A stretch of DNA of 64,000 nucleotides from an uncultured Robinsoniella sp. (GTDB lineage: Bacteria; Bacillota; Clostridia; Lachnospirales; Lachnospiraceae), in assembly GCA_900540475.1 (NCBI GenBank), contig UQGG01000018.1, forward strand, positions 65,323-129,322. Direction: 5' to 3'. Shown here piece after piece: positions 26,705-35,944 of the stretch; position 1 is the first letter of the stretch; each line of letters starts with the position of its first letter. The position numbers were made by a program, and so were the translations under genes. Under the pieces are notes generated by a model. It had not been told where the DNA came from. It saw only the letters and a program-made list of their open reading frames with translations, and ran no database searches.

Positions 26705-27802
26705 CTATTGGAACATATTCAAAGTATCAATGATATATTTAGCATGTTTTTCATCCAATCCATAATACATAGGTATACTGATAACTGTATCAGAAATTTG
26801 TTCTGCAATTGGTAAATTTCCTTTTTTAATATTTAACCCCTTATATGCTTCCTGCATATGAATAGGAATTGGATAATGAATTGTTGTTGCTATTCCTTTA
26901 CTACTTAAATAACTCTCTAAATCATCTCTCCGGTTAGTACGTAAGACATACAAGTGATATACATGATCTCGATTCATAGACTCTTCAGGCAATACTATAT
27001 GCCCATTTTGAATTCCATTATTATATTTTGACGCCAAATCCCTTCGAAAGTTATTCCACGCATCTAATCTTTTTAATTTAATCCGCAGGACCCCTGCCTG
27101 TAATTCGTCAAGCCGCGTATTACTTCCCTGGTATATATGATGATATTTTTCCAATGACCCATAGTTCCCTAATGCTCGCACTTTATCTGCTAAAGCCTTG
27201 TCATTTGTGACTACAGCACCTGCATCTCCCAAAGCCCCCAGATTTTTTCCTGGATAAAAGCTGAAACCTGCTGCATGCCCTAAACTACCCGTACGTTTTC
27301 CTTTATATCGTGCCCCATGTGCCTGAGCACTGTCTTCTATTACTTTTAATCCATATCTTCCAGCAATATCCATTATCTCATCCATATCTGCAGGACAGCC
27401 ATACAAATGAACGGCAATTATCGCTTTCGTCTTTGGCGTTACTTTTTCCTCAATTTTAGTCCAATCAATATTATAAGTCTCAATATTTGGTTCAACTAAT
27501 ATCGGTGTTGCACCTGTATAAGATACTGCCAAAGCAGTTGCAATAAAAGTGTTTGATGGAACAATAACTTCATCACCTGCACCTATACCATATGCTCTTA
27601 GTATCAAATATAATGCATCCAGACCATTCCCACAACCAATACAATAATCTACTCCGCAATAATCTGCAAACTCCTTCTCAAATTCCTGTATTTCATTTCC
27701 CCCAATAAAATAATTCTTATGAAAAACATCTACTAATTTATTTGATATTTCCGTATCTAATTCATTATGCATCGGTTCAAAAGAAACAAATGGTACATTC
27801 AT
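26705..27802 (-). CDS. dTDP-3-keto-6-deoxyhexose aminotransferase (FdtB/QdtB-like, DegT family)
   Basis: A 365-residue PLP-dependent sugar aminotransferase of the DegT/DnrJ/EryC1/StrS family. The Schiff-base lysine is Lys186 in FYPGKNLGALGDAG, and Asp157 in EDSAQAHGA should pair with the cofactor nitrogen. It is expected to convert a 3-keto-6-deoxy nucleotide sugar to the 3-amino sugar. It overlaps the ketoisomerase gene by 4 nt (ATGA), with GGAGG 7 nt before its ATG, an arrangement known from dTDP-Fuc3NAc and dTDP-Qui3NAc clusters. The first pathway enzymes (RmlA, RmlB) are not in this window. Confidence 0.9.
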   Translation of the reverse strand: MNVPFVSFEPMHNELDTEISNKLVDVFHKNYFIGGNEIQEFEKEFADYCGVDYCIGCGNGLDALYLILRAYGIGAGDEVIVPSNTFIATALAVSYTGATPILVEPNIETYNIDWTKIEEKVTPKTKAIIAVHLYGCPADMDEIMDIAGRYGLKVIEDSAQAHGARYKGKRTGSLGHAAGFSFYPGKNLGALGDAGAVVTNDKALADKVRALGNYGSLEKYHHIYQGSNTRLDELQAGVLRIKLKRLDAWNNFRRDLASKYNNGIQNGHIVLPEESMNRDHVYHLYVLRTNRRDDLESYLSSKGIATTIHYPIPIHMQEAYKGLNIKKGNLPIAEQISDTVISIPMYYGLDEKHAKYIIDTLNMFQ

Positions 27803-28224
27803 TTATTTGCCTCCTCTCCTTTGGAATATTGCTCAACAGTTTTCAAAAATTCATCATAATTTCTTATATAATCTTTTTCATCATAATAATCTGAAGCCAA
27901 AACCATAAGAACAGCATCTTTTGAAAAATCATACATTTCTCTCCACATATTATTGGCTATATAAAGGCCCTCATATGGTTTTTCAAGAAACACCACTTTT
28001 TTTTCTTTGCCATTATCCAACAACACCTTGCAAGATCCATGGATACAAATCATAATTTGTTCTAATGATTTATGTGCATGAAATCCGCGATGTACATCTA
28101 TACCAGTATCATACATATAATAAACTCTTTTAATTTCAAAGGGTATATCTTTGTGTTCCTCCAATGCCACTAATTGGCCACGCTCGTCACCATGCTGCTG
28201 AAATGCATATTTTATTACTTGCAT
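27799..28224 (-). CDS. dTDP-4-keto-6-deoxyglucose 3,4-ketoisomerase (FdtA/QdtA-like cupin)
   Basis: A 141-residue single-domain cupin. His49 and His51 in HRGFHAHKSLEQ match the conserved catalytic histidines of FdtA/QdtA, which move the keto group of dTDP-4-keto-6-deoxyglucose from C4 to C3. Length fits the family (about 135-140). The gene is overlapped by the aminotransferase gene, so the product is very probably a 3-amino-3,6-dideoxyhexose. Whether galacto (Fuc3N) or gluco (Qui3N) cannot be decided by eye. AAAGGAGG precedes the ATG. Confidence 0.9.
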   Translation of the reverse strand: MQVIKYAFQQHGDERGQLVALEEHKDIPFEIKRVYYMYDTGIDVHRGFHAHKSLEQIMICIHGSCKVLLDNGKEKKVVFLEKPYEGLYIANNMWREMYDFSKDAVLMVLASDYYDEKDYIRNYDEFLKTVEQYSKGEEANK

Positions 28225-28245
28225 ATTTTTCCTCCTTTATAGATA

Positions 28246-29430
28246 CTAATGTACTGCTGCTCCCTGATTCTTAAGTGCTTTTTCCAATACTTCTTTGTAT
28301 TTGCCTGCTATTTTATTGTAATCATACTGTTCTGCTTTTAATCTCGCCTTTTTAGATAACTTGATTCTCAGATTATCATCTTGAACTAATACATTAATCC
28401 GTTCGATCAATTGGTTGACATTCTTTTCTTCAACCAAAAAACCTTCCTCTTCGTCTGAAATCAAACTTTTGATTCCACCAGAATCACTGGCCACACACGG
28501 AAGCCCGGATGCCATTGCTTCCATTAATACGGTTGGAACACCTTCTGTATCGCCATCCTTTGCCGTTACAGAAGGAGCAACAAAAATATCTGCCGAGGCA
28601 AATAATACTTTCAATTCTTCGTGTGTCTTAGCTCCCAAAAACTTAATTTTGTTATTTAATGGCTCGGCTTGCTTCTGAAGTGCCGTCCTAAGTGGACCTT
28701 CACCCACAATAAACAATAAGGCATCTATTTTAAACATAGCCTCTATCAGATATTTGATTCCCTTTTTCTCTGCAAGTCTTCCGACAAAAAGCAATACTTT
28801 TTTATCGTCTTGTTTAAAATAGTTTTTGACAGCATATTTCTTACCAAACAGCTCCGTATTACACCCCATTGAAATTACTTCTATATTATCCAAATTAGTA
28901 ATACTCTGCGTTTTCCTTTTTAATTCTTCTGATACGGTTGTAACATAAGAAGCTTTCTTTAATGCTCTGGTCTTTATTTTTTTAATAATACCCTGATTCA
29001 TAGACATAATATCTCCACCATGCCCGGTTATGATAAAGGGTTTACTAAACAAGCTTTGTATAATTCCCTGTGGTATAACCCAATGAGCATGCACAAGATC
29101 ATAATCCGGCAACAATTTTCTTAACTTAATGAATAATCCAATTAATAAAAATGGTACCAATAAAACTCTAACCTTTTTTTCTTTTATTCTGGGTACAATA
29201 GCACCTGGATAACATAACGTTTCCAGTTTATGGATAGGAAAATAATGATAGCGAATTACATTAACTCCTTCCAACATCTCATGAGTTTTTGCTCCCTCAG
29301 TGGCTGGCACCAACACTGTTACATCATAATACTTCGTTAATGCTTTTGATAAATCCAAAACAAATCTTGGCTCCGTATCATCTTTCCATCTGGGAAAAGT
29401 TGTCCCAGTAACTAATAATTTTTTTTTCAT
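28246..29430 (-). CDS. GT4 glycosyltransferase
   Basis: A 394-residue retaining GT-B glycosyltransferase. The N-terminal acceptor domain includes HAHWVIPQG and ITGHGGDI. The C-terminal donor domain (about 190-370) has FVGRLAEKKGI and the EX7E-type motif EGVPTVLMEAM that binds the nucleotide sugar. No transmembrane segment is evident, so it acts on the cytoplasmic side in building the lipid-linked repeat unit. It lies 10 nt from the large membrane protein gene upstream and 21 nt from the ketoisomerase gene downstream. AGGGTGATTGT precedes the ATG. Confidence 0.88.
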   Translation of the reverse strand: MKKKLLVTGTTFPRWKDDTEPRFVLDLSKALTKYYDVTVLVPATEGAKTHEMLEGVNVIRYHYFPIHKLETLCYPGAIVPRIKEKKVRVLLVPFLLIGLFIKLRKLLPDYDLVHAHWVIPQGIIQSLFSKPFIITGHGGDIMSMNQGIIKKIKTRALKKASYVTTVSEELKRKTQSITNLDNIEVISMGCNTELFGKKYAVKNYFKQDDKKVLLFVGRLAEKKGIKYLIEAMFKIDALLFIVGEGPLRTALQKQAEPLNNKIKFLGAKTHEELKVLFASADIFVAPSVTAKDGDTEGVPTVLMEAMASGLPCVASDSGGIKSLISDEEEGFLVEEKNVNQLIERINVLVQDDNLRIKLSKKARLKAEQYDYNKIAGKYKEVLEKALKNQGAAVH

Positions 29431-29439
29431 ACAATCACC

Positions 29440-32400
29440 CTAATTTTTTTTCTCTACCCATTGTAATTCTGCAGAAAAGTTGCTGTCCCCAAGATTGAGT
29501 ATTTCAACTTTTAATTTACTTATATTTTTCTCTAAACTAAGAGAAACAACTTCATTGACAGAAAAAGCTTCTTTAAATAAAGCATCATTTACTTCATACG
29601 TCTTTAATACTTCTTCACTGTTTATCGTCTCTTTTACATCTTTTCTTATCTGTTTGTTCTCAAATGCAGTTTCATCCACCTCTCCAGCATCAATCATATC
29701 TTGGATCTTCTCGTCAACCTCTCTTTTTATTTCAGAATTGGACTTTATCTGTTTAACTTGAATAACTACATTTGCTTCTTTATCTAAATCACTTTTTATC
29801 AGGTTCAGATAAAAATCATAGTTACCCTTCTTTAAATTCTCCAACGCATTTTGATTATCTGCTGATGTTTCTGTATGACTAAAACAACTTACATGTACCC
29901 TTCCTCCGTTAGATAATACTTTTCCTCCGGACTCAATTGCATCGTATAACAATTTGCCCTGACTGGAAGCCCATAGAGTATATGCTCCTTCCTGAGCAAT
30001 AATCGTATACTTCTTAGTCAGACCAAGATTACTGCCATTAAAATTATATTTTAATAAAAAAACATCTTCTGTAAGGTTTAAGACTTCATTTTGTGTTTTA
30101 CTATCTATTTTAACATCTTTTAATTCACTTTGCAAATAATCTGTCGATAACATATTATTGTCTATTTCCCCACTTGTGGCAACATAGTAGAGATTCAATG
30201 GATTAGTACTTTTTTCTGAAATAGATGCTAGCAAACTAATCATTTGCTTTAAGCCATCTTTCTCCTCTGTACCTATCATAAGCCTGCTAGACTCAAGCTC
30301 AAGAGCAACCGGTTGTACTTTTAAATCATCTGTTCCTGCAGATGTGAATTCATAAGTAACATTTGATAGTTTCGCTCTGGCTGCAACGGGTATCCGGAAA
30401 CTCACTTTATCGCTTTCATTAGTCAAATCACTTCTATAGATGGTTTTTTCCTCAATAATTTTATCTTTGCTTTTCAATGTAATATGACCTATCTCTTCAT
30501 CCGAAAGTAAATGCCCGTTAACACTCAACTTGAATATATAATTGTAATTTCCACCGGGGATTTCTATAGGTTGCTGATAATTGTAAATACCATTTTCCTT
30601 ATTTAAAAATCCTCTAATATCCATTTCTCTCCCCTGAGAAATTACGTAACCGTTTTTATTTTTAATGTAAGTAATTCTTTTATTTCCATTCCTACACATT
30701 AAAATATAATCTTCATTTCGAGCAATAATTGACAAATCATCCATATATGCGCTATAATTCTTTCCTCTTGCAAAAAACAAAAAATACTGTGAATCATCAC
30801 TATTAATATCTTCTAAATCAACCTTTCTAATCTGATAATCTGGTAGACTTTCATTAATATGATCTAATAAATTATTATTATCACCAATGCTGCCATCATA
30901 AGCAAAACTAATTGTACCTTTATCTTTAAAATATTGATCAATTTCTTTTACCTGATTCAAGATATCATGAAGATTATCATAGGAATCTAAACCTATGGTA
31001 TAATAAGGCGATGTCTTTTGAATCTCAATTCTATTAATAGACAGCTTATCTGACAAATTTTCTGAAATCCTAAAGTGTATATCCTTTTCGTCAGTAGCGC
31101 TAGATATTCTTATTGATACATTAAAATCTTTTGGGTTTTCTACTTCATTCAGATCAAAAAAGGCCCGATTCATGATATCATCACCGTCCAAAACTTCTAC
31201 ATACCCTACCTGCAAATCTGATACATTATTAGAAGTAATTTGAACATTACACAAGTAAGTACCATTTGATAATAAAATATTATTATCATTTATCTCTTCT
31301 TCATCCTGAATAATACTTAAGTTATCATCTTCCATATTTTTATTTTCTGGTTTGTACTCTCTTACCTTATAATAAGGAGTAATCCCCTCAGCTACACCGT
31401 TCCCCTTTTGAGTAAGTAAGGCAAAAGTTTTATTTTTCTCCAATACCGTATATTCATCTGAGAGCTTAGATATTTTATCAGACTTGCCTGAAGTTATCAA
31501 ATATATAATTTTTTTGCTTTTTTTATATTTTATATATTCTTCGTATTTTCTAAAAGAAGAAGCTTCATTATCTATGCTGAAAGGATCTATAATATTTATC
31601 TTTTTATCTGGTAATAAAAATTGCAGGCTTGAAATATTATTATCTTGTTCGTGTTCAGTCTTCACGTAATAAATATTTCCATCATTTGAACTGTTCTTCA
31701 GTAAATCTACAATCTGCATCGTATCCTTTTTACATTCATTAATTTTATCAATTATCAATGTTGTATCCAAATAATTAGCTATATAAATACTAATAAAAGC
31801 TGTTATGAAAACACATAAAAAGCTTCTAAGTTTATTCAACCATATTCTGACACCTTTTAGTTTGTATAGATATAAATTAATATATACAATAACTATTACC
31901 AGAATAGTTATTGGAAATAATACAGTTGAAAAACTTACATCTTCAAGATAAAACAATGATAGGATACCACAATTATATTCGTCAACAGTCCTATTTCCAA
32001 GAGAATTCAAAATACTAGAGAGCGAAAATGTCCCCACAGTTAAAAGGATAGAATATATAATCATTTCTTTTAACCAGTATTTGTGATCTAATACCTCTAA
32101 GATCCCGTATAATATAATAGGTCCGGAAATAATCTGCAAATCTCTTATATTAACCAGAGAATCAAGCGTATTATTTGAAAGGTCATAAGAACATGAGAGA
32201 ATCAGCATACCAATGAATATTAAACCTATAAACAAAACAACCATATAATTTTTATTTTCCGACCCTTTATCACTTCTTATTTTTTTATATCCATAATAGA
32301 TACCGGGAATACAGAACATAAAAGAACTTGCACTTAAAGTAAAAAGTTTACCTAATAATTCCTGTAGAAAACCAACAATACCGTAATCATTCCAACCTTT

Positions 32401-33204
32401 TACTATACCATTTAAAAGTACTTGTAAACTACTTGCTTCTACATTTTTATTATCAAAAACAATTAAATTCAACCAGTAATTTTCTATTAGGCTAACAACT
32501 ATAAGACCTACTATTAGTTCTAATCCAAGTAAAGCACTCTGCTTTTCATCAATCACCTGTCGTTTAAATAATATTAATATAGAAAATCCACTAACTAACA
32601 TTAAAATAATAAAAGAACTTTTTATCGCTACGGCTAAAACGACTGTTAAACCAAATAGTATAAGTTTATAATTAGTGACACGATCTATTATTGATATATA
32701 CAGCCATACTATTATCCAGAATAGAAATAATAACATTATATCAGGAACTGATAATGATCGCACAATCGAATATCCAGGATAAAGAATTAGTAAAAAGCAT
32801 ACAGTCACAATTTGAATCTGATTTTTTTTTGGAAACAAACGACATGCAACTCTTATTGAGATTAAAAATGTGCAACATAACAAGACTGCATTTAAGATAA
32901 TTGCAGCTTTGTACATACTGGCTGGTTCCTTTATTAATAGATTTAAAGGTAATAAAATAAAACTGTACCCAAATGAAAAAAGAGAGGGATTTGATGAAAA
33001 ATCCGACCAATTATTTCCTATAATTGAAAACATGCCACCCCATATTCTTGCCTCTTCTTTTATATATATAATCTGATCATAATCTTGAATCCTATATAAT
33101 ATAGTTCCTAGTATGATAATGCACATAACTGTTTGAATTATCCAAGAGATATTTATTTTGTACTTCCTGCCCTTGAAAAAATTATGCTTAAACCCGATAT
33201 TCAT
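29440..33204 (-). CDS. Giant GT-C-like membrane protein with triplicated extracytoplasmic modules
   Basis: A 1254-residue protein. Residues 1-480 hold about twelve helices and align with the 23488 product, but the first-loop acid pair reads IYIKEEARIW (Glu50-Glu51) instead of Asp-Glu. The outer part repeats: alpha/beta modules at about 495-600, 745-840 and 983-1085 (each with a strand such as IYYV or LYYVAT, then a YTxL or DYIL end) alternate with beta-rich modules at about 640-735, 865-975 and 1095-1252. The function is unknown; a polymerase or lipid-sugar transferase with a large acceptor platform is a guess. AGGAAAG lies about 13 nt before the ATG. It is far longer than ordinary GT-C proteins. 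Confidence 0.65.
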   Translation of the reverse strand: MNIGFKHNFFKGRKYKINISWIIQTVMCIIILGTILYRIQDYDQIIYIKEEARIWGGMFSIIGNNWSDFSSNPSLFSFGYSFILLPLNLLIKEPASMYKAAIILNAVLLCCTFLISIRVACRLFPKKNQIQIVTVCFLLILYPGYSIVRSLSVPDIMLLFLFWIIVWLYISIIDRVTNYKLILFGLTVVLAVAIKSSFIILMLVSGFSILILFKRQVIDEKQSALLGLELIVGLIVVSLIENYWLNLIVFDNKNVEASSLQVLLNGIVKGWNDYGIVGFLQELLGKLFTLSASSFMFCIPGIYYGYKKIRSDKGSENKNYMVVLFIGLIFIGMLILSCSYDLSNNTLDSLVNIRDLQIISGPIILYGILEVLDHKYWLKEMIIYSILLTVGTFSLSSILNSLGNRTVDEYNCGILSLFYLEDVSFSTVLFPITILVIVIVYINLYLYKLKGVRIWLNKLRSFLCVFITAFISIYIANYLDTTLIIDKINECKKDTMQIVDLLKNSSNDGNIYYVKTEHEQDNNISSLQFLLPDKKINIIDPFSIDNEASSFRKYEEYIKYKKSKKIIYLITSGKSDKISKLSDEYTVLEKNKTFALLTQKGNGVAEGITPYYKVREYKPENKNMEDDNLSIIQDEEEINDNNILLSNGTYLCNVQITSNNVSDLQVGYVEVLDGDDIMNRAFFDLNEVENPKDFNVSIRISSATDEKDIHFRISENLSDKLSINRIEIQKTSPYYTIGLDSYDNLHDILNQVKEIDQYFKDKGTISFAYDGSIGDNNNLLDHINESLPDYQIRKVDLEDINSDDSQYFLFFARGKNYSAYMDDLSIIARNEDYILMCRNGNKRITYIKNKNGYVISQGREMDIRGFLNKENGIYNYQQPIEIPGGNYNYIFKLSVNGHLLSDEEIGHITLKSKDKIIEEKTIYRSDLTNESDKVSFRIPVAARAKLSNVTYEFTSAGTDDLKVQPVALELESSRLMIGTEEKDGLKQMISLLASISEKSTNPLNLYYVATSGEIDNNMLSTDYLQSELKDVKIDSKTQNEVLNLTEDVFLLKYNFNGSNLGLTKKYTIIAQEGAYTLWASSQGKLLYDAIESGGKVLSNGGRVHVSCFSHTETSADNQNALENLKKGNYDFYLNLIKSDLDKEANVVIQVKQIKSNSEIKREVDEKIQDMIDAGEVDETAFENKQIRKDVKETINSEEVLKTYEVNDALFKEAFSVNEVVSLSLEKNISKLKVEILNLGDSNFSAELQWVEKKN

Positions 33205-33254
33205 ATTAGTCCAACTTTCCTAATCATATAATTATCTCTTAAAATTGATTTGTT

Positions 33255-33878
33255 TTAAAAAGTTCTTATTACTTTGGCAGGAGCTCCTACAGCAACTGAA
33301 TTCCCAGGTATATCTTTAGTAACTACGCTATTCGCGCCTATAACAGCACCATTACCTATTTTCACATTTGGTAGAATTGCTACTCCTTCACCAAGCCAAA
33401 CATTACTTCCAATATCCACTGAACCCTTTGTATATAAAATTCTCTTAACCATCTTTATATTTTTTTCTTCTGCTGTCAACTGTCCATGAGAATGATCAGC
33501 TATATAAATCTTGCTCCCCATTAAAACATCATCACCTATAACTACTTTATTAATAGCACCTATGTGACAATCATCCCCAACAGTTACATTATCACCAATT
33601 ATTATCTGTGGTTGATATTTTACGTTCTCATATTCATCCCAGGCTTCTACACGCAATCGATAGCCACACCTAAAATTTTTACCAATATTAATATACTTCC
33701 ATCCTTTAATTTGGATTGGTGGTTTAATATAAATACCAGCACCAACTTTATTAAATTTTCTGCTGTACACTTCACTTAATACTAATCTATGAAAGTATCT
33801 AAATCCCCTAATCATACTTTCGGGATATATATAAGAACAAATATGAGCAATTTTTTTAGCAATATTATCAAAATTCAT
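33255..33878 (-). CDS. Left-handed beta-helix O-acetyltransferase (hexapeptide family)
   Basis: A 207-residue acyltransferase of the LacA/WbbJ type. Hexapeptide repeats run from about 90 to 200 (IIGDNVTVGDDCHIG, VVIGDDVLMGS, NVWLGEGVAILP). The catalytic-type histidine sits in IADHSHG. It probably O-acetylates a sugar of the polymer, or N-acetylates the amino sugar made downstream. I prefer the ATG at 33878 (AAGAGAT upstream) over the one at 33896, which lacks a ribosome site. It starts the leftward central operon and diverges from the GT2 gene at 34009. Confidence 0.82.
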   Translation of the reverse strand: MNFDNIAKKIAHICSYIYPESMIRGFRYFHRLVLSEVYSRKFNKVGAGIYIKPPIQIKGWKYINIGKNFRCGYRLRVEAWDEYENVKYQPQIIIGDNVTVGDDCHIGAINKVVIGDDVLMGSKIYIADHSHGQLTAEEKNIKMVKRILYTKGSVDIGSNVWLGEGVAILPNVKIGNGAVIGANSVVTKDIPGNSVAVGAPAKVIRTF

Positions 33879-33913
33879 TTTTTTATCTCTTTTCATTATA
33901 AAATTTAAATCAG

Positions 33914-33974
33914 TTTATCATAACTTACCAAGAAGAATATAAAAGTCTTGTTATGATAAATTTATTATGATAAA
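33914..33974. repeat. Operator-like repeats TTATGATAAA in a divergent promoter region
   Basis: TTTATCATAAC (33914-33924) and GTTATGATAAA (33950-33960) form an 11-bp perfect inverted repeat. A third half-site TTATGATAAA (33965-33974) is a direct repeat 14 bp further on. Two of the sites overlap the plus-strand promoter. Confidence 0.6.
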
Positions 33975-33976
33975 AT
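33948..33976 (+). promoter_or_regulatory. Putative promoter of the rightward GT2 gene
   Basis: TTGTTA (33948-33953), a 17-nt spacer and TAAAAT (33971-33976), with TGA before the -10 box giving an extended -10. It lies 33 nt before the ATG at 34009. Confidence 0.6.
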
Positions 33977-34008
33977 AAACCTATCTTTAAATAATTTGTG
34001 AGGTGTTT

Positions 34009-35037
34009 ATGAATAATCAAAATAATTTAGACAATACAATTGTAAGTATAATAATTCCTGTATATAACTCTGAATCTTATCTGGAAGAATGCTTAAATTC
34101 TGTTTTGATACAAACTTATAAAAATCTGGAAATCATCATAGTAAATGATGGTTCGAATGACTCTTCACCAGATATCTGTAAAAAATATGCTGCAAAAGAC
34201 AGTAGAATAAAATTTTTAACCAAGGATAATGGAGGCGTTTCCTCTGCCAGAAATCTTGGTCTTGATCATGTTACCGGTGATTTTTTGACTTTTATTGATT
34301 CTGATGATTTTATTTCTCCGTATTTTGTAAAAGAATTATTAAACAGTATTCAAAAATCAGATGTATCACTTTGTGGATATAATCGCTTAAAAAATGGAAA
34401 TACTATATCTATGGTGCTTCCACATAATAGTAAAATGACCCGGGAAAAATTATATGAATATACTCTTTGCAGCAATTATATTAGCGGATATTTATGCACA
34501 AAAATGTTTAGAACTTCGATTGTTTCAAAACTTAAGCTTCGATTTAATACAAATTTAAAGGTCGGAGAAGATATGTTATGGATAATCCAATATTACAGTG
34601 CATGTCAGACTGGACGATATGTTAATCAACCCCTATACAACTACAGATTGAATGAAGTATCTGCACTACAAAAAATGAAGTCTACAGGTGTATTCGATCC
34701 TAAAAAAACCAGCAATATGGATTCTGCAGATTTTATTTGGAATATTTTAGAATTAGAAAATAAAAATATTAAGTCCCAAGGTTCCTATCGAAAAGTCAGA
34801 ACATCACTTTGGATGCTCTTTAACATGATTTGCTGTAAGTATTACAATACCACGCTATTTAAACGTATCAAGAAAAATACACATGGTCATTTGTATCCTT
34901 TTTTAAAAAGCAAACATTCTGGTGTTTTAGAAAAAATCTCAGCTATTATAATTTATATGAGTCCTACAATAATATACTATCTTGGTTTGTTGGGTTATAA
35001 ATTATTCCCCGATATAATTTCTAAACATTTAAACTAA
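34009..35037 (+). CDS. GT2 glycosyltransferase (GT-A), inverted relative to the block
   Basis: A 342-residue family 2 glycosyltransferase: SIIIPVYNSESYLEECLNS, VNDGSNDSS, and DXD-type IDSDDF near 103. GEDMLWI near 187 is the usual catalytic-site ED motif of EpsJ/WaaV-like enzymes. No clear transmembrane segment until a hydrophobic stretch near the C-terminus (about 310-330). The ATG at 34009 has GAGG 5 nt upstream and is preferred over a GTG two codons before. It is the only rightward gene in the central block, with its own promoter, and its stop codon overlaps the stop of the convergent gene by 4 nt. Confidence 0.85.
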   Translation: MNNQNNLDNTIVSIIIPVYNSESYLEECLNSVLIQTYKNLEIIIVNDGSNDSSPDICKKYAAKDSRIKFLTKDNGGVSSARNLGLDHVTGDFLTFIDSDDFISPYFVKELLNSIQKSDVSLCGYNRLKNGNTISMVLPHNSKMTREKLYEYTLCSNYISGYLCTKMFRTSIVSKLKLRFNTNLKVGEDMLWIIQYYSACQTGRYVNQPLYNYRLNEVSALQKMKSTGVFDPKKTSNMDSADFIWNILELENKNIKSQGSYRKVRTSLWMLFNMICCKYYNTTLFKRIKKNTHGHLYPFLKSKHSGVLEKISAIIIYMSPTIIYYLGLLGYKLFPDIISKHLN

Positions 35038-35906
35038 TTCATAAGCTTACGTAGTATCTTTAATGATTTTAATATATTTTTAGTCACAAAGAGTTCTTTA
35101 TCAATCTTACATGCAGTATTCGCTGAGGTACTTGCTGATTCTGCATGTAAAATTTTTAATGACGGCGTATACACTGTCATTAATCCTTTTTTTTCACAAA
35201 GATAGGCTATAATATCTTCTTCACAATACATAAATGTCTCCGGATAAAAACCATAATCGAATATATTAATATAAAGCGGAGAATAAATAACACAAGCACC
35301 TTGTAGTACTACATGTTTTTGTCTTTGAGAATGATTTATATCTGATCTGTTCTTCTTATCTTTTTTGTTGTAAACTCTCTGTAGAAATAAAGATTCATTG
35401 TCATTTGAAATCAATTTATTAATTCTTAAACAAATATACCAAATATTTCTGTTAAATATCCAACGTTTCACCTGGTCTATATTAATAATTCTAGATCTGT
35501 AAGGACTTTGATGATATCCATCTATACGTACAATATCCGGTCCTAATATCCCGTACTGTTCGTACTCATACTCTTTTTTCAATATATTCACAAAATTTTT
35601 CTGCTCAAATATTGTATCATTATTTGCTATTATTATAAAACTAGACTTAAGATTATTTTTCGCATATTGGTACCCAATATTATTTCCTTTTGCAAAACCA
35701 AGATTTTTTTCTGATTTTATACAAATCACATACTCATTATTAGAAAAAACTTGCTCAACCTTTTTAAAACTATCATCAGGTGATCCATTATCAATAACAA
35801 TAACAGAATAATTATCATATTCTATATTATTCAAAATTGAATTAATACATTTTATCGTATAGTCATAAACAACATAATGTAAAACCACAAAACTCACATG
35901 TTCCAT
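35034..35906 (-). CDS. GT2 glycosyltransferase (rhamnosyltransferase-like)
   Basis: A 290-residue GT-A glycosyltransferase. It has FVVLHYVVYDYTIKCINSI, VIDNGSPDDS, KNLGFAKGNNIGY and an ANNDT metal site, the pattern of WbbL-type GT2 enzymes that often add rhamnose or related 6-deoxy sugars. MYCEEDI near 237 is the ED catalytic motif. It works in the cytosol on a lipid-linked acceptor. AAAGGA precedes the ATG. It is convergent with and overlaps the neighbouring rightward GT2 by 4 nt. Confidence 0.83.
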   Translation of the reverse strand: MEHVSFVVLHYVVYDYTIKCINSILNNIEYDNYSVIVIDNGSPDDSFKKVEQVFSNNEYVICIKSEKNLGFAKGNNIGYQYAKNNLKSSFIIIANNDTIFEQKNFVNILKKEYEYEQYGILGPDIVRIDGYHQSPYRSRIINIDQVKRWIFNRNIWYICLRINKLISNDNESLFLQRVYNKKDKKNRSDINHSQRQKHVVLQGACVIYSPLYINIFDYGFYPETFMYCEEDIIAYLCEKKGLMTVYTPSLKILHAESASTSANTACKIDKELFVTKNILKSLKILRKLMN

Positions 35907-35944
35907 AGTGTTAAAATCCTTTCACTAATTGCTTTATACAATAA

